The notes under the pieces are model-generated. The model saw only the letters and a program-made list of their open reading frames with translations, was not told where the DNA came from and searched no databases. A program made the position numbers and the translations under genes. Of a stretch of DNA of 14,650 bases, positions 1 through 10,732 are shown in pieces. Source of the DNA: Saccoglossus kowalevskii (lineage: Eukaryota > Hemichordata > Enteropneusta > Harrimaniidae); NCBI RefSeq assembly GCF_000003605.2, contig NW_003126386.1, positions 548,862 through 563,511 on the forward strand, read 5' to 3'. The stretch's first letter is position 1. Every line of letters starts with the position of its first letter.

Positions 1-22
1 ACGCACACAGGGCAAAACATAA

Positions 23-55
23 GTTCCCGTTTTCGGACTACATCCGAACGGGGAC
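23..55. repeat. Imperfect inverted repeat (hairpin 1)
   Basis: GTTCCCGTTTTCGGA (23-37) and TCCGAACGGGGAC (43-55) can pair over 13 positions, with one G-T wobble and a two-base bulge, around the loop CTACA. It lies 28 bases before a second hairpin. It may be part of an element that continues beyond the left edge. Confidence 0.45.
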
Positions 56-83
56 TAACAAAGTTATATTCGCTGGTTTTCAT

Positions 84-110
84 TTTCACTGAACCATCCG
101 TTCAGTGAAA
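84..110. repeat. Perfect 11-bp inverted repeat (hairpin 2)
   Basis: TTTCACTGAAC (84-94) and GTTCAGTGAAA (100-110) are perfect reverse complements around the five-base loop CATCC. With the hairpin at 23-55 it forms a pair of five-base-loop stems, and CATCCG occurs in both loop regions. The origin is unknown; a terminal structure of a small mobile element or a structured RNA are both possible. Confidence 0.5.
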
Positions 111-3100
111 TAAACATAATAATTAGCTTCTATTGGAGGCAATATGGTCATAAAAACTGAAATCATCCCAATTTATTATGTTGACAAGAGAAACAGTTCA
201 ATGCATTTTTCTACGAAGGAAAAAAAACATGCCATGAAAAATTGTTGGGCGAACTAACGAATTATAAATGACAGTGGGGAATAACATTTCAATAATTTCC
301 ATGGAATATTAGTACTTGTAGGTAAAATATACGTTTTCAAAATACTGTTTCCCAAAGTGTTGTTGATTTTGTGTTAATTGAATTTTTTTAACCATGATTT
401 TTTAGCTGAGGACTTATGAAGCACAACATGCATTGTAAATTTCACAAAATAGAATTCTCTGTTTAAACTGTCTTTCTTTATAGCAGTCACGTTAAAATTA
501 TTTCAAGAGGGATGAGTTTTGGAGAATATAACCCTCTGGGGAGCAGCCCCTATCTTTAATGAGGAATCAATATTCTCATCCATTTGGGAAACGGCTGGTA
601 TCGCATGTCAGTGCGAGACAACTTAAGAGCAAACGAGACAAGATTGTCATTCACAAAACCGAAAAACAAGAAGCAAACTGAAGTTGCTGCATCTGTTTAG
701 TTTTTTAAATGATTTTCATCTTCAATAATACGCTTATTTATATATAGTCACATATATCAGCGGGGACTTGTCCGGGAGTTCGAAAATTCGCACAAATTTT
801 TTGTATATCAGATAATTTTGGTGTTTACAGTTAATATTTGTGTATGCCTGGCATGCTGTACAATCCAGTGATAAATTTATAATTTGATAGTGATTTCATC
901 TTTCTCGTGTCAATTCTTGTCATTTCCTGGTGTTGAGGGGGAGTGTAACATACGTTGCTTCCTAGCATCAGACAGTGACATGACACTACATGACAGACTA
1001 CCTTGAAGAATTTTTGAAGTCAGGATTAAAGTTTGTAACCGAAAAATTCTTGTGACTTTTAAATTATCTGAAAATTTGTCTTGACAATACTGTAAACAGT
1101 TCCTTGGAATTTTTGCATTTTGATAATTTTGTGGCATTTATGAAGAAATAATTTCCGAGTAACTGACGCTCGGTGTTGGAGAATCCTTGAGTAATTTCCA
1201 CTGCTACAAGTTTGTTACCAACTCATGAAATTATGTCACTCAAAATTTAGGCAGTTCACAGTTTTCACTTCTTGTGACAATCTCAGATTAGATGAATTAC
1301 TGTAATAAAATTAAAAACAAAATAAAAATACTTGAAACTTAAGCACGCTGAATTATTGATGCTTTGCCAAAGAGGAGTCAAATATGGTAACAAAGTAAAC
1401 TGTTATTATGTACATGGGTAATCAACATAAATCGCATGCACCACTAATAGAGTATTGAACTAAGGTATACATGCATTGGAAATGCATTTATGATAGAGGA
1501 AATACAATACCAATTCAGTTATTAACCCTTTCAACAGCCACCATGTATGAAAATAATCTGTAAAATTTGATTCCATCAAGACGTATCATCAATGCGAATA
1601 ATTTCCTATTTTGTCCAAAATTAAAATTAAAATTATAGGAAAATATAGAACAATTTGGTGCAAAATATTATAGCGTTAACAGTTTACGAATGAGAGAAAG
1701 TGCACTTTCTCTTAAAATTTTATTCTTTTAGCATTGCAATTATTGATAAGACATTAGAAGGAACAAATACTGACTGGCAGACTCGCTGGCATGGTATTTG
1801 GTACACTAGGCCACTTTTATTGCATTTTAAAGCAATTATTTATCGAGACACGAATAAGTCCCATCTGTATAAGGTATAAAATTTACTTAATTACACATTC
1901 ACCCAGAAACCGATACTTTTTATCAATTCGATATGTTTTGTTGCCAATCTAGATTTTATTTTGTTCGAGCTATGGCTTTAAATAGACCACCATTCAGTTC
2001 AAACAGTATTTCACACAAAAGTAACAAAGAGCTTTTGACTCTTCGTGTTACCCTAGACAAGGGCCAATCAGAGGGACTTTTGTATCTAACCCTGGCCAGG
2101 TCATTCAATTTCTTATTCCACGCATTGAGTTGATATTAGTTTTTCTCCAATGTTTTTCTAAATAGAGATTAGTAATTTTGGTTTAGATCAAAGTTTATTA
2201 GTCTTATTGCCCACAAGGCTCATTTTAACATTTAGAGATGAGTTTAAAAATGGATTAGGATTATTCTCAAATATACTAACAATCAGACAGGCTAACTACA
2301 TGTGTGAATACTGTTAGAAAATTTGAACTAAAAAGATTCATGACATGTGAACAAGTTTTGTTTTTTATCCTTTCCTTTCTTCCTGATGATGCACTGTTAC
2401 TTCTGCAGCGCAGGTGAACACGTTATTTATGTGACCACCGCTGACATCTTTGCGAGTGTGACACTTACATACGATAACACAACGGCAATATATTTCCATA
2501 ATGGTCGTAAAACATTTTCCCCCCATTTTAGATTATTATAAATGGAAAGCATCGATTTCACACTAAAAAAAAAAAAGGTCTGCATATCAAGAACGCGGAG
2601 CAGGGAGCATTTGTGAAAATTCTCCCTTGGTGATAAGTTTCTAGCATCAGCTGTTAATATTCGTGAGTTTATCCAGCACTGTAAGGTCGCAAGTGACACA
2701 CAATATGGTAAAAAAAGAGGCATTATTACAAAATCAAATAAATCATCCGTTGAAGTGAGGCTCTCAAAATGTGTCATTAATGCATATATGTTAGATGCAT
2801 TTCTTTCTTTTTTTCCCTGCAGGCTAGTGTAGCAATCAGTTAACGTACAGCCACTGAAGAATACATGTACGAAAAAATAATATTTATGTTTTGTTTTATA
2901 TTAAAAGAAGCAGGATCTATCCTTTTAAACTCCCTTTTTATTCTACGGCTCTACCATTAGAGGGAATAGGCATCAAAAGCCAACTGTTGCCCCTTTTAAA
3001 ATTAATTTCTAGTACAAGACAGATAGTTCTTGCTAGATCAAATCGAGCACTTCTTATTTGTTTTTCAATTAGATATTTGTGGGATACGATTTTTACCGGC

Positions 3101-3639
3101 ATTGCACTGTCTGGTTTGCAAAAGTTGAATTGGCCTTAACAATTATTTGGGGGAGGGTGGGAGGAAAGAATTGTACTTTTTTGGTTCTCCAACAATTTTT
3201 TCATCTTAGATATTTATTTTTGGGCATATGGTTCAACACTAATTTAGTCTTTAAAGATTTAACGAGAACAAACACTGTTGAGGGATGGTACAATCTCTTG
3301 GCAGTGATTTTGCTGCATGTTTTTTTTTTAAGAAAAGATTATCACTTTTTAAAAGGTGAAACGAGACAGAGCTATGATGATGGTTATAGATGTATTACGG
3401 TACAATGTTTTAACAGCTTGTGCAATAAATAGTGTCTTTACCTAGAGGCTAACTCAGCCAGCCTCATTTTGTTTTGGCAATGAAACGTCGCCAGTCATTG
3501 AGTTTTGACGGAAATGTAATTGTTGCTTTTCCAACAAATAATGCAACATTAAAGTTTTCCACCATTTTTGTAATCATTTATTAGTATTCGGGAAAATTAA
3601 ACTGATCAAAAGTGCAAGCATAATTTCTGAAAACCCAAC
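111..3639. other. Intron sequence without recognised features
   Basis: AT-rich DNA apart from the palindrome near 1.7 kb. Short open frames (for example 1933-2133, 2427-2777, 2891-3139, 3079-3432) lack domains, conserved motifs or good splice contexts. A 12-base A run lies near 2565. I see no gene or organised site cluster. Confidence 0.5.
1693..1712. repeat. Perfect 20-bp palindrome
   Basis: AGAGAAAGTGCACTTTCTCT equals its own reverse complement over all 20 bases. Such a length is expected roughly 0.01 times per window by chance. It could bind a dimeric factor (GAAAGTG half-sites resemble IRF/Blimp words) or form a cruciform. Confidence 0.5.
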
Positions 3640-3900
3640 CAATTATTTAAATGTAGTCGAAATTTTAGAGTTTTCACGATTAATCATTAAATGATTAAAG
3701 TAATTAGTCTTGGGCAGATAAAAATACATTCAATACCGCCATGGTCCTGACAAACAACAGACAATTAATGACATGAACTGTCAATTAATTATACAGGTAA
3801 TTAGCATATCAGATGACATCATAGATGAAAATATTATACCAGTAAATGTTCTGAAAGCATCAGGTAAATCCACAGACGGGAATTGACAGCCAGGTTTACA
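3640..3900. promoter_or_regulatory. Putative enhancer: dense homeodomain sites with MEIS half-sites
   Basis: Many TAAT/ATTA cores occur in a non-monotonous context: GATTAATCATTAAATGATTAA near 3680, CAATTAATGA (3763-3772), CTGTCAATTAATTA (3778-3791, a MEIS CTGTCA fused to homeodomain cores) and CAGGTAATTAG (3794-3804). TTGACAG (3883-3889) and a forkhead-like TGTTTGTAC (3902-3910) follow. The two CAATTAAT units sit 19 bases apart in the same orientation. The organised words suggest a conserved non-coding element, but conservation cannot be tested here. Confidence 0.4.
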
Positions 3901-3910
3901 ATGTTTGTAC

Positions 3911-4859
3911 ACATATGAATTTACATAAAAACATTAAATAGTATGTAGATCTCTTGGGTGAAAAAAAATTGTTGAATACTCGTAAATGGTTTTATTGAGG
4001 GGCGGGATCCGAACTGCGACATGCGTTTGTACTTCCCGACAATTGTTATGAACTTAGACAAAAAGACCATATTAAAGCAGATAAGAAGACAGACTAACCC
4101 ACAAAGTATTCAAAGTGGTCACTGAAAGTAGGGTAATATAATTTTAAAACCAAAAATATTAATAAATTAATTGATTAATAATTAATCAGACTATGGAGAA
4201 GGTTCAGCAGAATTGAGTAAAAGCGACTGTCATGTTTTTTTTCCTGCACAAAAAAACTATCGTGCCAACACATCACACATAAATCCCTCATACATTTTGT
4301 ATATACATATATCGTTCAGGTCTTTGAACTACGTCAGAATTTATAAATGTGTCAGACGAACCAGGTGTTTTTTAAAGACAAGTATTTAAAACACTACTTG
4401 AGGAAGAGAGTGCTATTATTGTGTTGGCTATCATCTCAACCAGTATACCTTACAACTGCCTTTATTCAATTAAACAGATCACTTTCAGGTCTTTTGCGGT
4501 TTTTTTATTCAATCCGTGTTTAATAGCGTAATTGGAGGAAAGGAAATCAACTTTCCCGAGATTCACCATTTTAATGTCCAAATGACACCAAAAAAATACA
4601 TCACAAAATAACATTTATGCTGCAAATAAATGGCAGTAACCTGTTAGTAAAAATGCAAAAAAAAAATGTGCTTGTGTCGTGTACGTGTACCCAACATTTT
4701 TAATATTTCTCTAAGCTGGTCTACGATAATAATTTTCTCAGTAACTGTGTTTATTATTCGATTATAATTCCATATTGTATGGATTTTTACAAAGAGGTGG
4801 AATGTTTGTTTAAAACAGCATGTTTGGAACACATACATGTACAATAGCACATAATCCAT
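3911..4859. other. Intron sequence, mostly featureless
   Basis: AT-rich with A runs. Apart from the homeodomain-core run at 4158-4188, nothing distinctive was found. The 72-codon minus-strand open frame at 4644-4862 has no recognisable domain. Confidence 0.45.
4158..4188. promoter_or_regulatory. Run of overlapping homeodomain cores
   Basis: About 31 bases consist almost wholly of overlapping TTAAT, ATTAAT and TGATTAAT words ending in AATTAATCA. It could be a multi-homeodomain platform or merely low-complexity AT sequence. The flanks show no further organised sites. Confidence 0.25.
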
Positions 4860-5160
4860 CATTTGATAATAACAGGAATTCCAGAAGTAACCAATCGCTC
4901 TGAAGCTTCAAGTCAACATTAAAATTTGAATTAAAATTACCATTAATTAATTTTGAATTAATATAATTATTAAATCTTCCGCAGGAATAATTTTCTACAA
5001 TTCCTAATAGAAATGATTAAAAACAACAATTGCATGACTCGCTCCCATTGATAATTAATTACTTCCTGTGTGGTGCAAATGATATGAAAACAAGAACCAA
5101 CAGTCATCAATTTCATGCCCAATTAAACAACCAAGGAGATAGGGTCCTCCCTCCTGTAAG
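4860..5160. promoter_or_regulatory. Putative enhancer: homeodomain, ETS, RUNX and POU-like words
   Basis: The block has TAATTAATTA (5052-5061), immediately followed by CTTCCTGT (5062-5069, ETS), overlapping TGTGGT (5069-5074, RUNX) and then TGCAAAT (5074-5080, POU-like). Upstream, at about 4920-4975, is a run of homeodomain cores. Four different site classes abut with no gap, which is unlike ordinary AT-rich intron. The regulatory call is inferred. Confidence 0.38.
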
Positions 5161-5179
5161 TATTAAAAAAAAAAAACAG

Positions 5180-5590
5180 GCGGATGCAGCATTTATGTGA
5201 CCTTAAAGTAGTTGCCAATATAGGGAAGAGCCATACAAGTCTGCTTGCTACGGAACCAGCCCGGGCCGTGGGCCGTGGTGACGTCAACGATGTTCAACAG
5301 CTCTAAAACGTTGACATTCCCACAATGGCGATCCAATTTGCATAAGAAATGAACACCCGATGATTGACAGCAGACTGGATGATTGATTGACGAACAAACG
5401 CTGGCTTGTATTCAATACCCTGGCTGGGCTTCATTCACAGTGTTGTGCTTTCACTTACATTCAATATAAATGAAGCAGAAACTTCTGCATGTTCTCAAAG
5501 CTTTTATATTTGTTTGGTATCATTTTTTTTTTTTTTTTACAGTACAGGTATGATTGACAGCTACATAATTGATGCCATGCAAGTTACAAA
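5180..5590. promoter_or_regulatory. Putative intronic enhancer: CRE, SOX, POU and PBX-MEIS sites
   Basis: A locally GC-richer block sits inside AT-rich intron. Exact words present are TGACGTCA (5279-5286, CREB/AP-1 class), ACAATGG (5322-5328, SOX), the full octamer ATTTGCAT (5336-5343, POU), TGATTGACAG (5361-5370, PBX-MEIS), TGATTGATTGACG (5380-5392) and a further TGATTGACAG (5551-5560). GGCCGTG is repeated in tandem at 5264-5277. SOX and POU words eight bases apart, followed within 20 bases by a PBX-MEIS composite, are typical of neural and axial developmental enhancers. Enhancer function is inferred; the sites are read directly. Confidence 0.5.
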
Positions 5591-6501
5591 AACGACATTA
5601 GTTGCCAAACAGTTTCTTATTTTTTTTAATATTCAGGAATAATTTAAGGATATTTTGTAAACAATTAATCTTTGTCTTTATCAAAGAAGGCTTTTTCTTT
5701 CTGAACTTACTTCAATTTTGTTTCAAAACCTATTTGTATAGCGTTCTATATTATTAACAATCATCTAACATATACCGGAAAATGTATGCTGTCACATATC
5801 CAGTATGGGAAAGAGAGTGTTGTTCTACTTTAGGTAGTAAAATTATTTTAACTCAGAGATTTTGGAAAAGTAGGTGGCTGAACCTGTCATTTGGGAATAT
5901 GAACAGCCGACTAAATTATCCACCTGTTGCCGAAATCTGATTGCCCCAGTTTTAAATTTTTCACATGTTTATGTATTTTTCTATAATTTGTTTATTAATT
6001 TGAACTAAATGGATATAAATTACAACAGTCTAAGATTTTATTTTTTTTAAATTATGCATTTACTATGCAAAGGGGGACAAAAGTTGACTTTGGCAGCGAG
6101 CTCCTGGACGTTATTTTTCTTGGAACAATCACAGTTGAAGTGTGAAAATCATTCATTCTTATCTGTTTTGTGATTCTTAAAAATGAAGTTTAAAGTCTGT
6201 CGAAATCAAACAAAAATTGACATGTATTTGGAAACCTCTGTAGAAAAATTTAAACCAAAAAATGTCCAGGAAAACAGGAGTAAACACCAAAATGGCCACC
6301 AGTCAGCCATCATGAAACAAATTGTGTACTAACCTTGAGTGGTATTAATACATAGTTTTAAATGAAATCAACCCAGGCATGCCAGAGAAATGATTGATGA
6401 CATGTTAAAATGTTTTTGATGACCCTAGCTTACAAAATATCTGTTTTGTAACCTACGTTAGTGTTTCTATAGGCCTTATGCATGGACCCCCCTCCCCTCC
6501 T

Positions 6502-6546
6502 CCAAGGTCACACATTCTGACACTGTTAAGGACATTATTAAGGACA
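6502..6546 (+). promoter_or_regulatory. Ftz-F1/NR5A-like site and short direct repeat
   Basis: CCAAGGTCA (6502-6510) matches the monomeric NR5A (Ftz-F1) consensus YCAAGGYCA. TTAAGGACA follows twice, at 6526-6534 and 6538-6546, with a 12-base period. Function is unknown. Confidence 0.22.
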
Positions 6547-7360
6547 CTTATATTATTATGGCTATGATTTATAAACATCAATGACAACTACATGCAGTTT
6601 TAGGGACATACTGAATTTGCCTAAATAAAAAAAATTACCACGACCATGTGTGACTTTTAGGGATTGTCAGTAAAACAAATAAGGCACAGCTTGTGTATGT
6701 TACGTCAGTAGTAATACAGCACCATTCATAGTGTACATTACTACAAACGACAGACAAGCATGGCATGGTGCGTAAAAACTCGACTCAAAAGTAAATCATT
6801 GAACAGCCAAACATTTTTGTTGAATTGAAGTTTTCATTCACCTGGCATGTGCATGAACCTGAACTCGAGGTGCATTCACTGTTTTGACATCATTCCACAT
6901 CTCGTCCACAACCATAATGCAATAGAAATCATCGTAAACTCGTCAGTGAGTGAGATGTTGCATCAATTGAATGACAAAAAGCAAATAAAAATTGGGGGTA
7001 CCCAAACTTATGCTTTGCGATTACTCTATAACATTAAAAAGTACTCTTGTGGACTTCTGAATTGAAAATAGGTCATAAAATTAATAAGTTTTTTTCCTTC
7101 AAACTTTCAAACAGCTAATCACAGGGAATAAGGTTTAATTCAAAGTATGTTTGTTTCATACATGTAAATAATACCCACCCACCCAACCAACCATCCTTTT
7201 GCTGAACCGAACACTGTAACATTCACAAAATAAATTATTTCTAAGCTTAATTTTTCCTGCCATTTTGTACAGACTACAAATTAGTTTTCAAGGGGTAGCC
7301 AGATTTATTCCTATGAGCACTAAGTTTTCTATGCTAAGCACAAATATGGCTATGCCAGAA

Positions 7361-7374
7361 AAAGTGGCCACTTT
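7361..7374. repeat. 14-bp palindrome
   Basis: AAAGTGGCCACTTT is a perfect palindrome. It shares the AAAGTG half with the longer palindrome near 1.7 kb. Otherwise it is unexplained. Confidence 0.3.
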
Positions 7375-9299
7375 GTACAAAACTGGGTCAAACGGTGAAC
7401 TTTAGGGACACACCCAAGACTGGTGACCACTAATTTTATTATGATATTGAAATAGACTGTTCTCAAAAGTTCATGCATTAAAGATTCTGAATGGTCTACT
7501 TCATTTTTACTGACATTCCTTAATAATTAAAGACATCTGTGGTATTTCATATTGCAGAAGAATACTGTGGTCAATATCTAAGGAACCTTCAATATTAATC
7601 AAATGTTATTTTTGTTATTTATCTTATTTTATGTTATTTATTTATAATTATTATTATAATTTTTTTGGTGGCACATTCAGTGACTGATCATGGAAGCCAC
7701 AAAAACAAAACCAGTAACCAATCAAATGGCTTGACACACCTGCATGGAAAAATGTATAATTTTTATAATATAATGTCTTTATTGCAATCAAAGGCCTGTG
7801 GTCCAAAATACTAATAATAATGTCACACACTGTGTTTATAAATTTCATAAAGTAATTTTAGGGAATGAAAAAGAAAGGCTGCAAGGGATTTCAATTCATT
7901 TCTGTCTTCTGACATTAAAATGTACAAATGAAATCTCACTTGAAAGATATTTTTTAATTGGCCAAGAAATCTGCTCAGGTATCAAGAGTTGAACAAGAAT
8001 TGTAAATTGAGTTAACAAAAGGCCATAAGGTTTCAAAGTCAGGACAAATATATTCCTGCAAGTAATTAAATCAAAACTTTCATAAAAAGAATATTTTATT
8101 CACATCTACTCGTGTTCTAAAGCTTGCACTGTTAAACTGACAAAGTGACCTAGATTTATAGCACAGAGGTCAAGAATTTCAAAAGCCATTGAACTTTAAT
8201 ACTCAAGTTCAAGTTCACTGGTGAAAGGTCAACAATAGGTACACTTGAACAGTAATAATACTACAGTATGTAACAGTATTTTGACAGCGCATTCACGTCT
8301 TTTATTTGAAAGGATGCTGCATACCCAAATTTTTTCTTTTCTGGTGGAAACATTTGTACTGAAAACGAACTAATTTTCACAAGAAATTCACAAATTCTGC
8401 AAGTCAAGATAGAAATGTAAGACAAAATTTAAGAATAGGAGTGAAGATTAGACAAGGGTCTTTCGCATTGTATTTTTAATCCAAAAAGAAAATCAACTGA
8501 AAATTTTCTAATACACAACCCCTCACTTAAAACAAAGGATCACAGTGATTTTCACCAGGGTCCTAGGGAGTCACAGCTACTTTCATTAAATGTTATCTTC
8601 TCCTATCAAAATTATCAAAAGACAAACATTTTTAGCAGCCAAAATTTACTGATTTACACAATGTTCTCTTGACAAACAATCAGCCAGGGGATTGTTCAAG
8701 AATTATTTACATAGCATGCATCATTAGATTCTGAACCACTTGTTGTCAAGTGCAAGTACATCAAATTATTAACCTTGAAAGAAATATAATGACCCAATTA
8801 TTATAAACAAATCAGTACTGAAAAATCACAGACATATAAACAAACCGTTCACATAGTTCTATACCATGATGCTTTGTTCTACACACAAGCAGCCGGCAGT
8901 CAGTGCATAATTGTTTAATAGATCTGAATGGTTCCACCACCTGTCAAAACACTCCAGTCACATTTAATTTAATTTTTTTTTTATTCAGCACTAAGACACT
9001 TAAATAACATTAAAATAGTATTCAAGGACTGCTTTAACAAATTGCAAATACAGAAGGATTTACGATTTTAACTACGGTAACGGGAATTGGAAGTGAATAT
9101 TTGTCTACGCAATATGGTAAAGATATCCCCCAGTATTGAATAATAAAACTATGATTCATTATCATGCAATGAGAGTCAAAAACATTTTTTTTTCCACCAA
9201 GAATATTGTTTGTGCTTAATAAATATAACTCAAACAAAAACAAGATTATTATTTGCATATCTACAAATTGTAGAAATTGAAAAGTATTTACGATATATT

Positions 9300-9950
9300 T
9301 ACATCCAAAATGTCAATCAATGATATATTAATAGCAACCAGTATAAAAATTAATCTTGAAATATTAAGCCAAATAATACCCCAAAAAAAAATTTAAATGT
9401 TTTCAACAATCCATGAAACATGTACTGGGCTCCAGCATAAGGTCAAATAATGTATTTAATTTATTTTTATTTAAGCTCTCAGATCTGCTGAAGATGATTG
9501 ACACCTGATTTTGTGATTGACAACTTTACATTTGAATACATTTTTGTTTTTGTTCGTGCAAATGTGGCATTACATGGGAAAAAAAGCACAGATGCAGCCG
9601 AAGTATCAACTGCCTTTTTTTTTGTTCATTTTTTATTAAAGTGGGATTGATTGACAGGTGCATTGGTGATTGATTGGCATACATTGTTTGAATAATAATT
9701 GTGCCAGGCACTGCCATGGAGAGGAAAATTGACATGAAAAGCAACGCCTAAGACAGATGGCTTTTACTTATTAAACCAGCCATACACAGTAGCCAATAGC
9801 TCATTTTACTAATTACGAAGCTATCCATCAGCCTGTACAGTCCTGATAGGGATCAAATATACTCAGTTTCTCAGTCTAATACCATAAAAGGAAAGCTTTT
9901 TTTTTCAAAAAGCGCCTGTCAGTCTGTGTTGTCGCATAAATAAATCATCC
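9300..9950. promoter_or_regulatory. Putative intronic enhancer: PBX-MEIS/Hox cluster
   Basis: Exact TGATTGACA words lie at 9311-9319 (minus), 9495-9503, 9514-9522 and 9648-9656 (TGATTGACAG). The last is overlapped by a CAGGTG E-box and followed by TGATTGATTGG (9667-9677). A MEIS-type CTGTCAG (9916-9922) and ATAAATCA (9940-9947, the reverse of the PBX-Hox word TGATTTAT) close the block. PBX and MEIS (Exd and Hth in flies) are TALE homeodomain cofactors that bind with Hox proteins. Teashirt genes are known to act downstream of and together with Hox and Hth. The sites are seen directly and the regulatory role is inferred. Confidence 0.52.
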
Positions 9951-10139
9951 CTTCAGCAGAACTGATGAGGTTGACTGATACCTTAATACAATGTTGCGAA
10001 ACCTGGAATTTACTACCTATCTGATTCTCAATAGTTTTTGCAATGACGACGACCCATTTGGGAGGAGGGTCAGTTAGTATAGTTGGTTTTGTATTTTAAC
10101 AGAAAGAAAAAAAAAGAGCAAATAGTTTAACCAATGAAA

Positions 10140-10270
10140 AAAATCAATCATTCAAGATGTTTACAATGGGACCATTACTGACCAAGGATGCTATCTGGAC
10201 ACGACCTCAAGTACCCCCTCACCCTCCAGACGATGACCTGAAGAATATCAATCTGAAGTGTGTCAATTGT
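10140..10270. promoter_or_regulatory. Small candidate element: PBX, FOX and SOX words
   Basis: ATCAATCA lies at 10143-10150 (PBX-like). TGTTTACA (10158-10165, forkhead) overlaps ACAATGG (10163-10169, SOX). The next 90 bases are markedly less AT-rich than their surroundings and hold no coding signature. Confidence 0.3.
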
Positions 10271-10713
10271 CAAAAAAAAAAGTAAAATAATTTGTTTTTT
10301 TTACACATCCTGCCAATGAAAAATCTGTGACCCTATCCTTTTAAACTAAAGAAAGGTCAATCTTTTTTTTTTAACAGGATGAACTTATCATGAGCCATCA
10401 ATCAAGAAAGGAAAGGACAGTTCTCCAAGACGCAGTGTAAATAATTCAGTTTTAAAAAAGTCAGTAAACAAGATATACGAGCAGGAAGTTTCACAAAATA
10501 GAAAACATTCATTTTGGGTACCCAGAATAATGATACACAGACTTGACACCAAGGGTCAAAAACATCAGAGGTACATGGTGAATATTAGAGTAGCCACTAT
10601 GATAAATGTCATTTGCAGCCTGTACAGAGGGCAGACAGGTCAGAATAAATTGTCAGTGATTTAAATAATATCAGCCCAATGACAAACGTAGGCTCCATCT
10701 TCTTTGGAGCATG
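10271..10713. other. Intron sequence without recognised features
   Basis: AT-rich, with A and T runs near 10.27, 10.30 and 10.36 kb, one PBX-like ATCAATCA near 10.4 kb, and a short GCTCCA/TGGAGC inverted repeat near 10.69-10.71 kb. No gene was seen. Confidence 0.45.
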
Positions 10714-10732
10714 TGATTGAATTGACATGTCA
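10714..10732. promoter_or_regulatory. PBX-like site next to a TGIF/MEIS palindrome
   Basis: TGATTGA (10714-10720) is followed two bases later by TGACATGTCA (10723-10732), a perfect palindrome of two TGACA half-sites facing each other. TGIF and MEIS-class homeodomains recognise TGACA, so this suits a dimer. The sequence is seen directly and the binding is inferred. Confidence 0.35.

Larger units (their letters stand above)
5591..9299. other. Intron sequence without recognised genes
   Basis: Long AT-rich stretch. It holds the NR5A-like site near 6.5 kb, a TGATTGATGACA word near 6.39 kb, the 14-bp palindrome at 7.36 kb, a CCCACCCACCCAACCAACC simple stretch near 7.18 kb and poly-T near 8.97 kb. 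Nothing coding was recognised on either strand. Confidence 0.5.

Noticed and set aside
2427-2777. 116-codon minus-strand open frame with hydrophobic patches
   Set aside because: No domain, arbitrary start, overlaps another open frame on the other strand, and its length is within chance for AT-rich DNA.
3079-3432. 117-codon plus-strand open frame
   Set aside because: Composition follows T-rich sequence (FFLR, HVFFLR runs); no motif, splice context or recognisable family.
4005-4025. GGGATCCGAAC resembling a tRNA T-arm/B box
   Set aside because: No matching A box or cloverleaf arms around it.
7176-7195. CCCACCCACCCAACCAACC simple repeat
   Set aside because: Short, degenerate simple sequence with no further structure.
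2735-9949. Shared 13-mer AAATAAATCATCC near 2.74 and 9.94 kb
   Set aside because: One or two such matches are expected by chance in an AT-rich window; flanks do not match.
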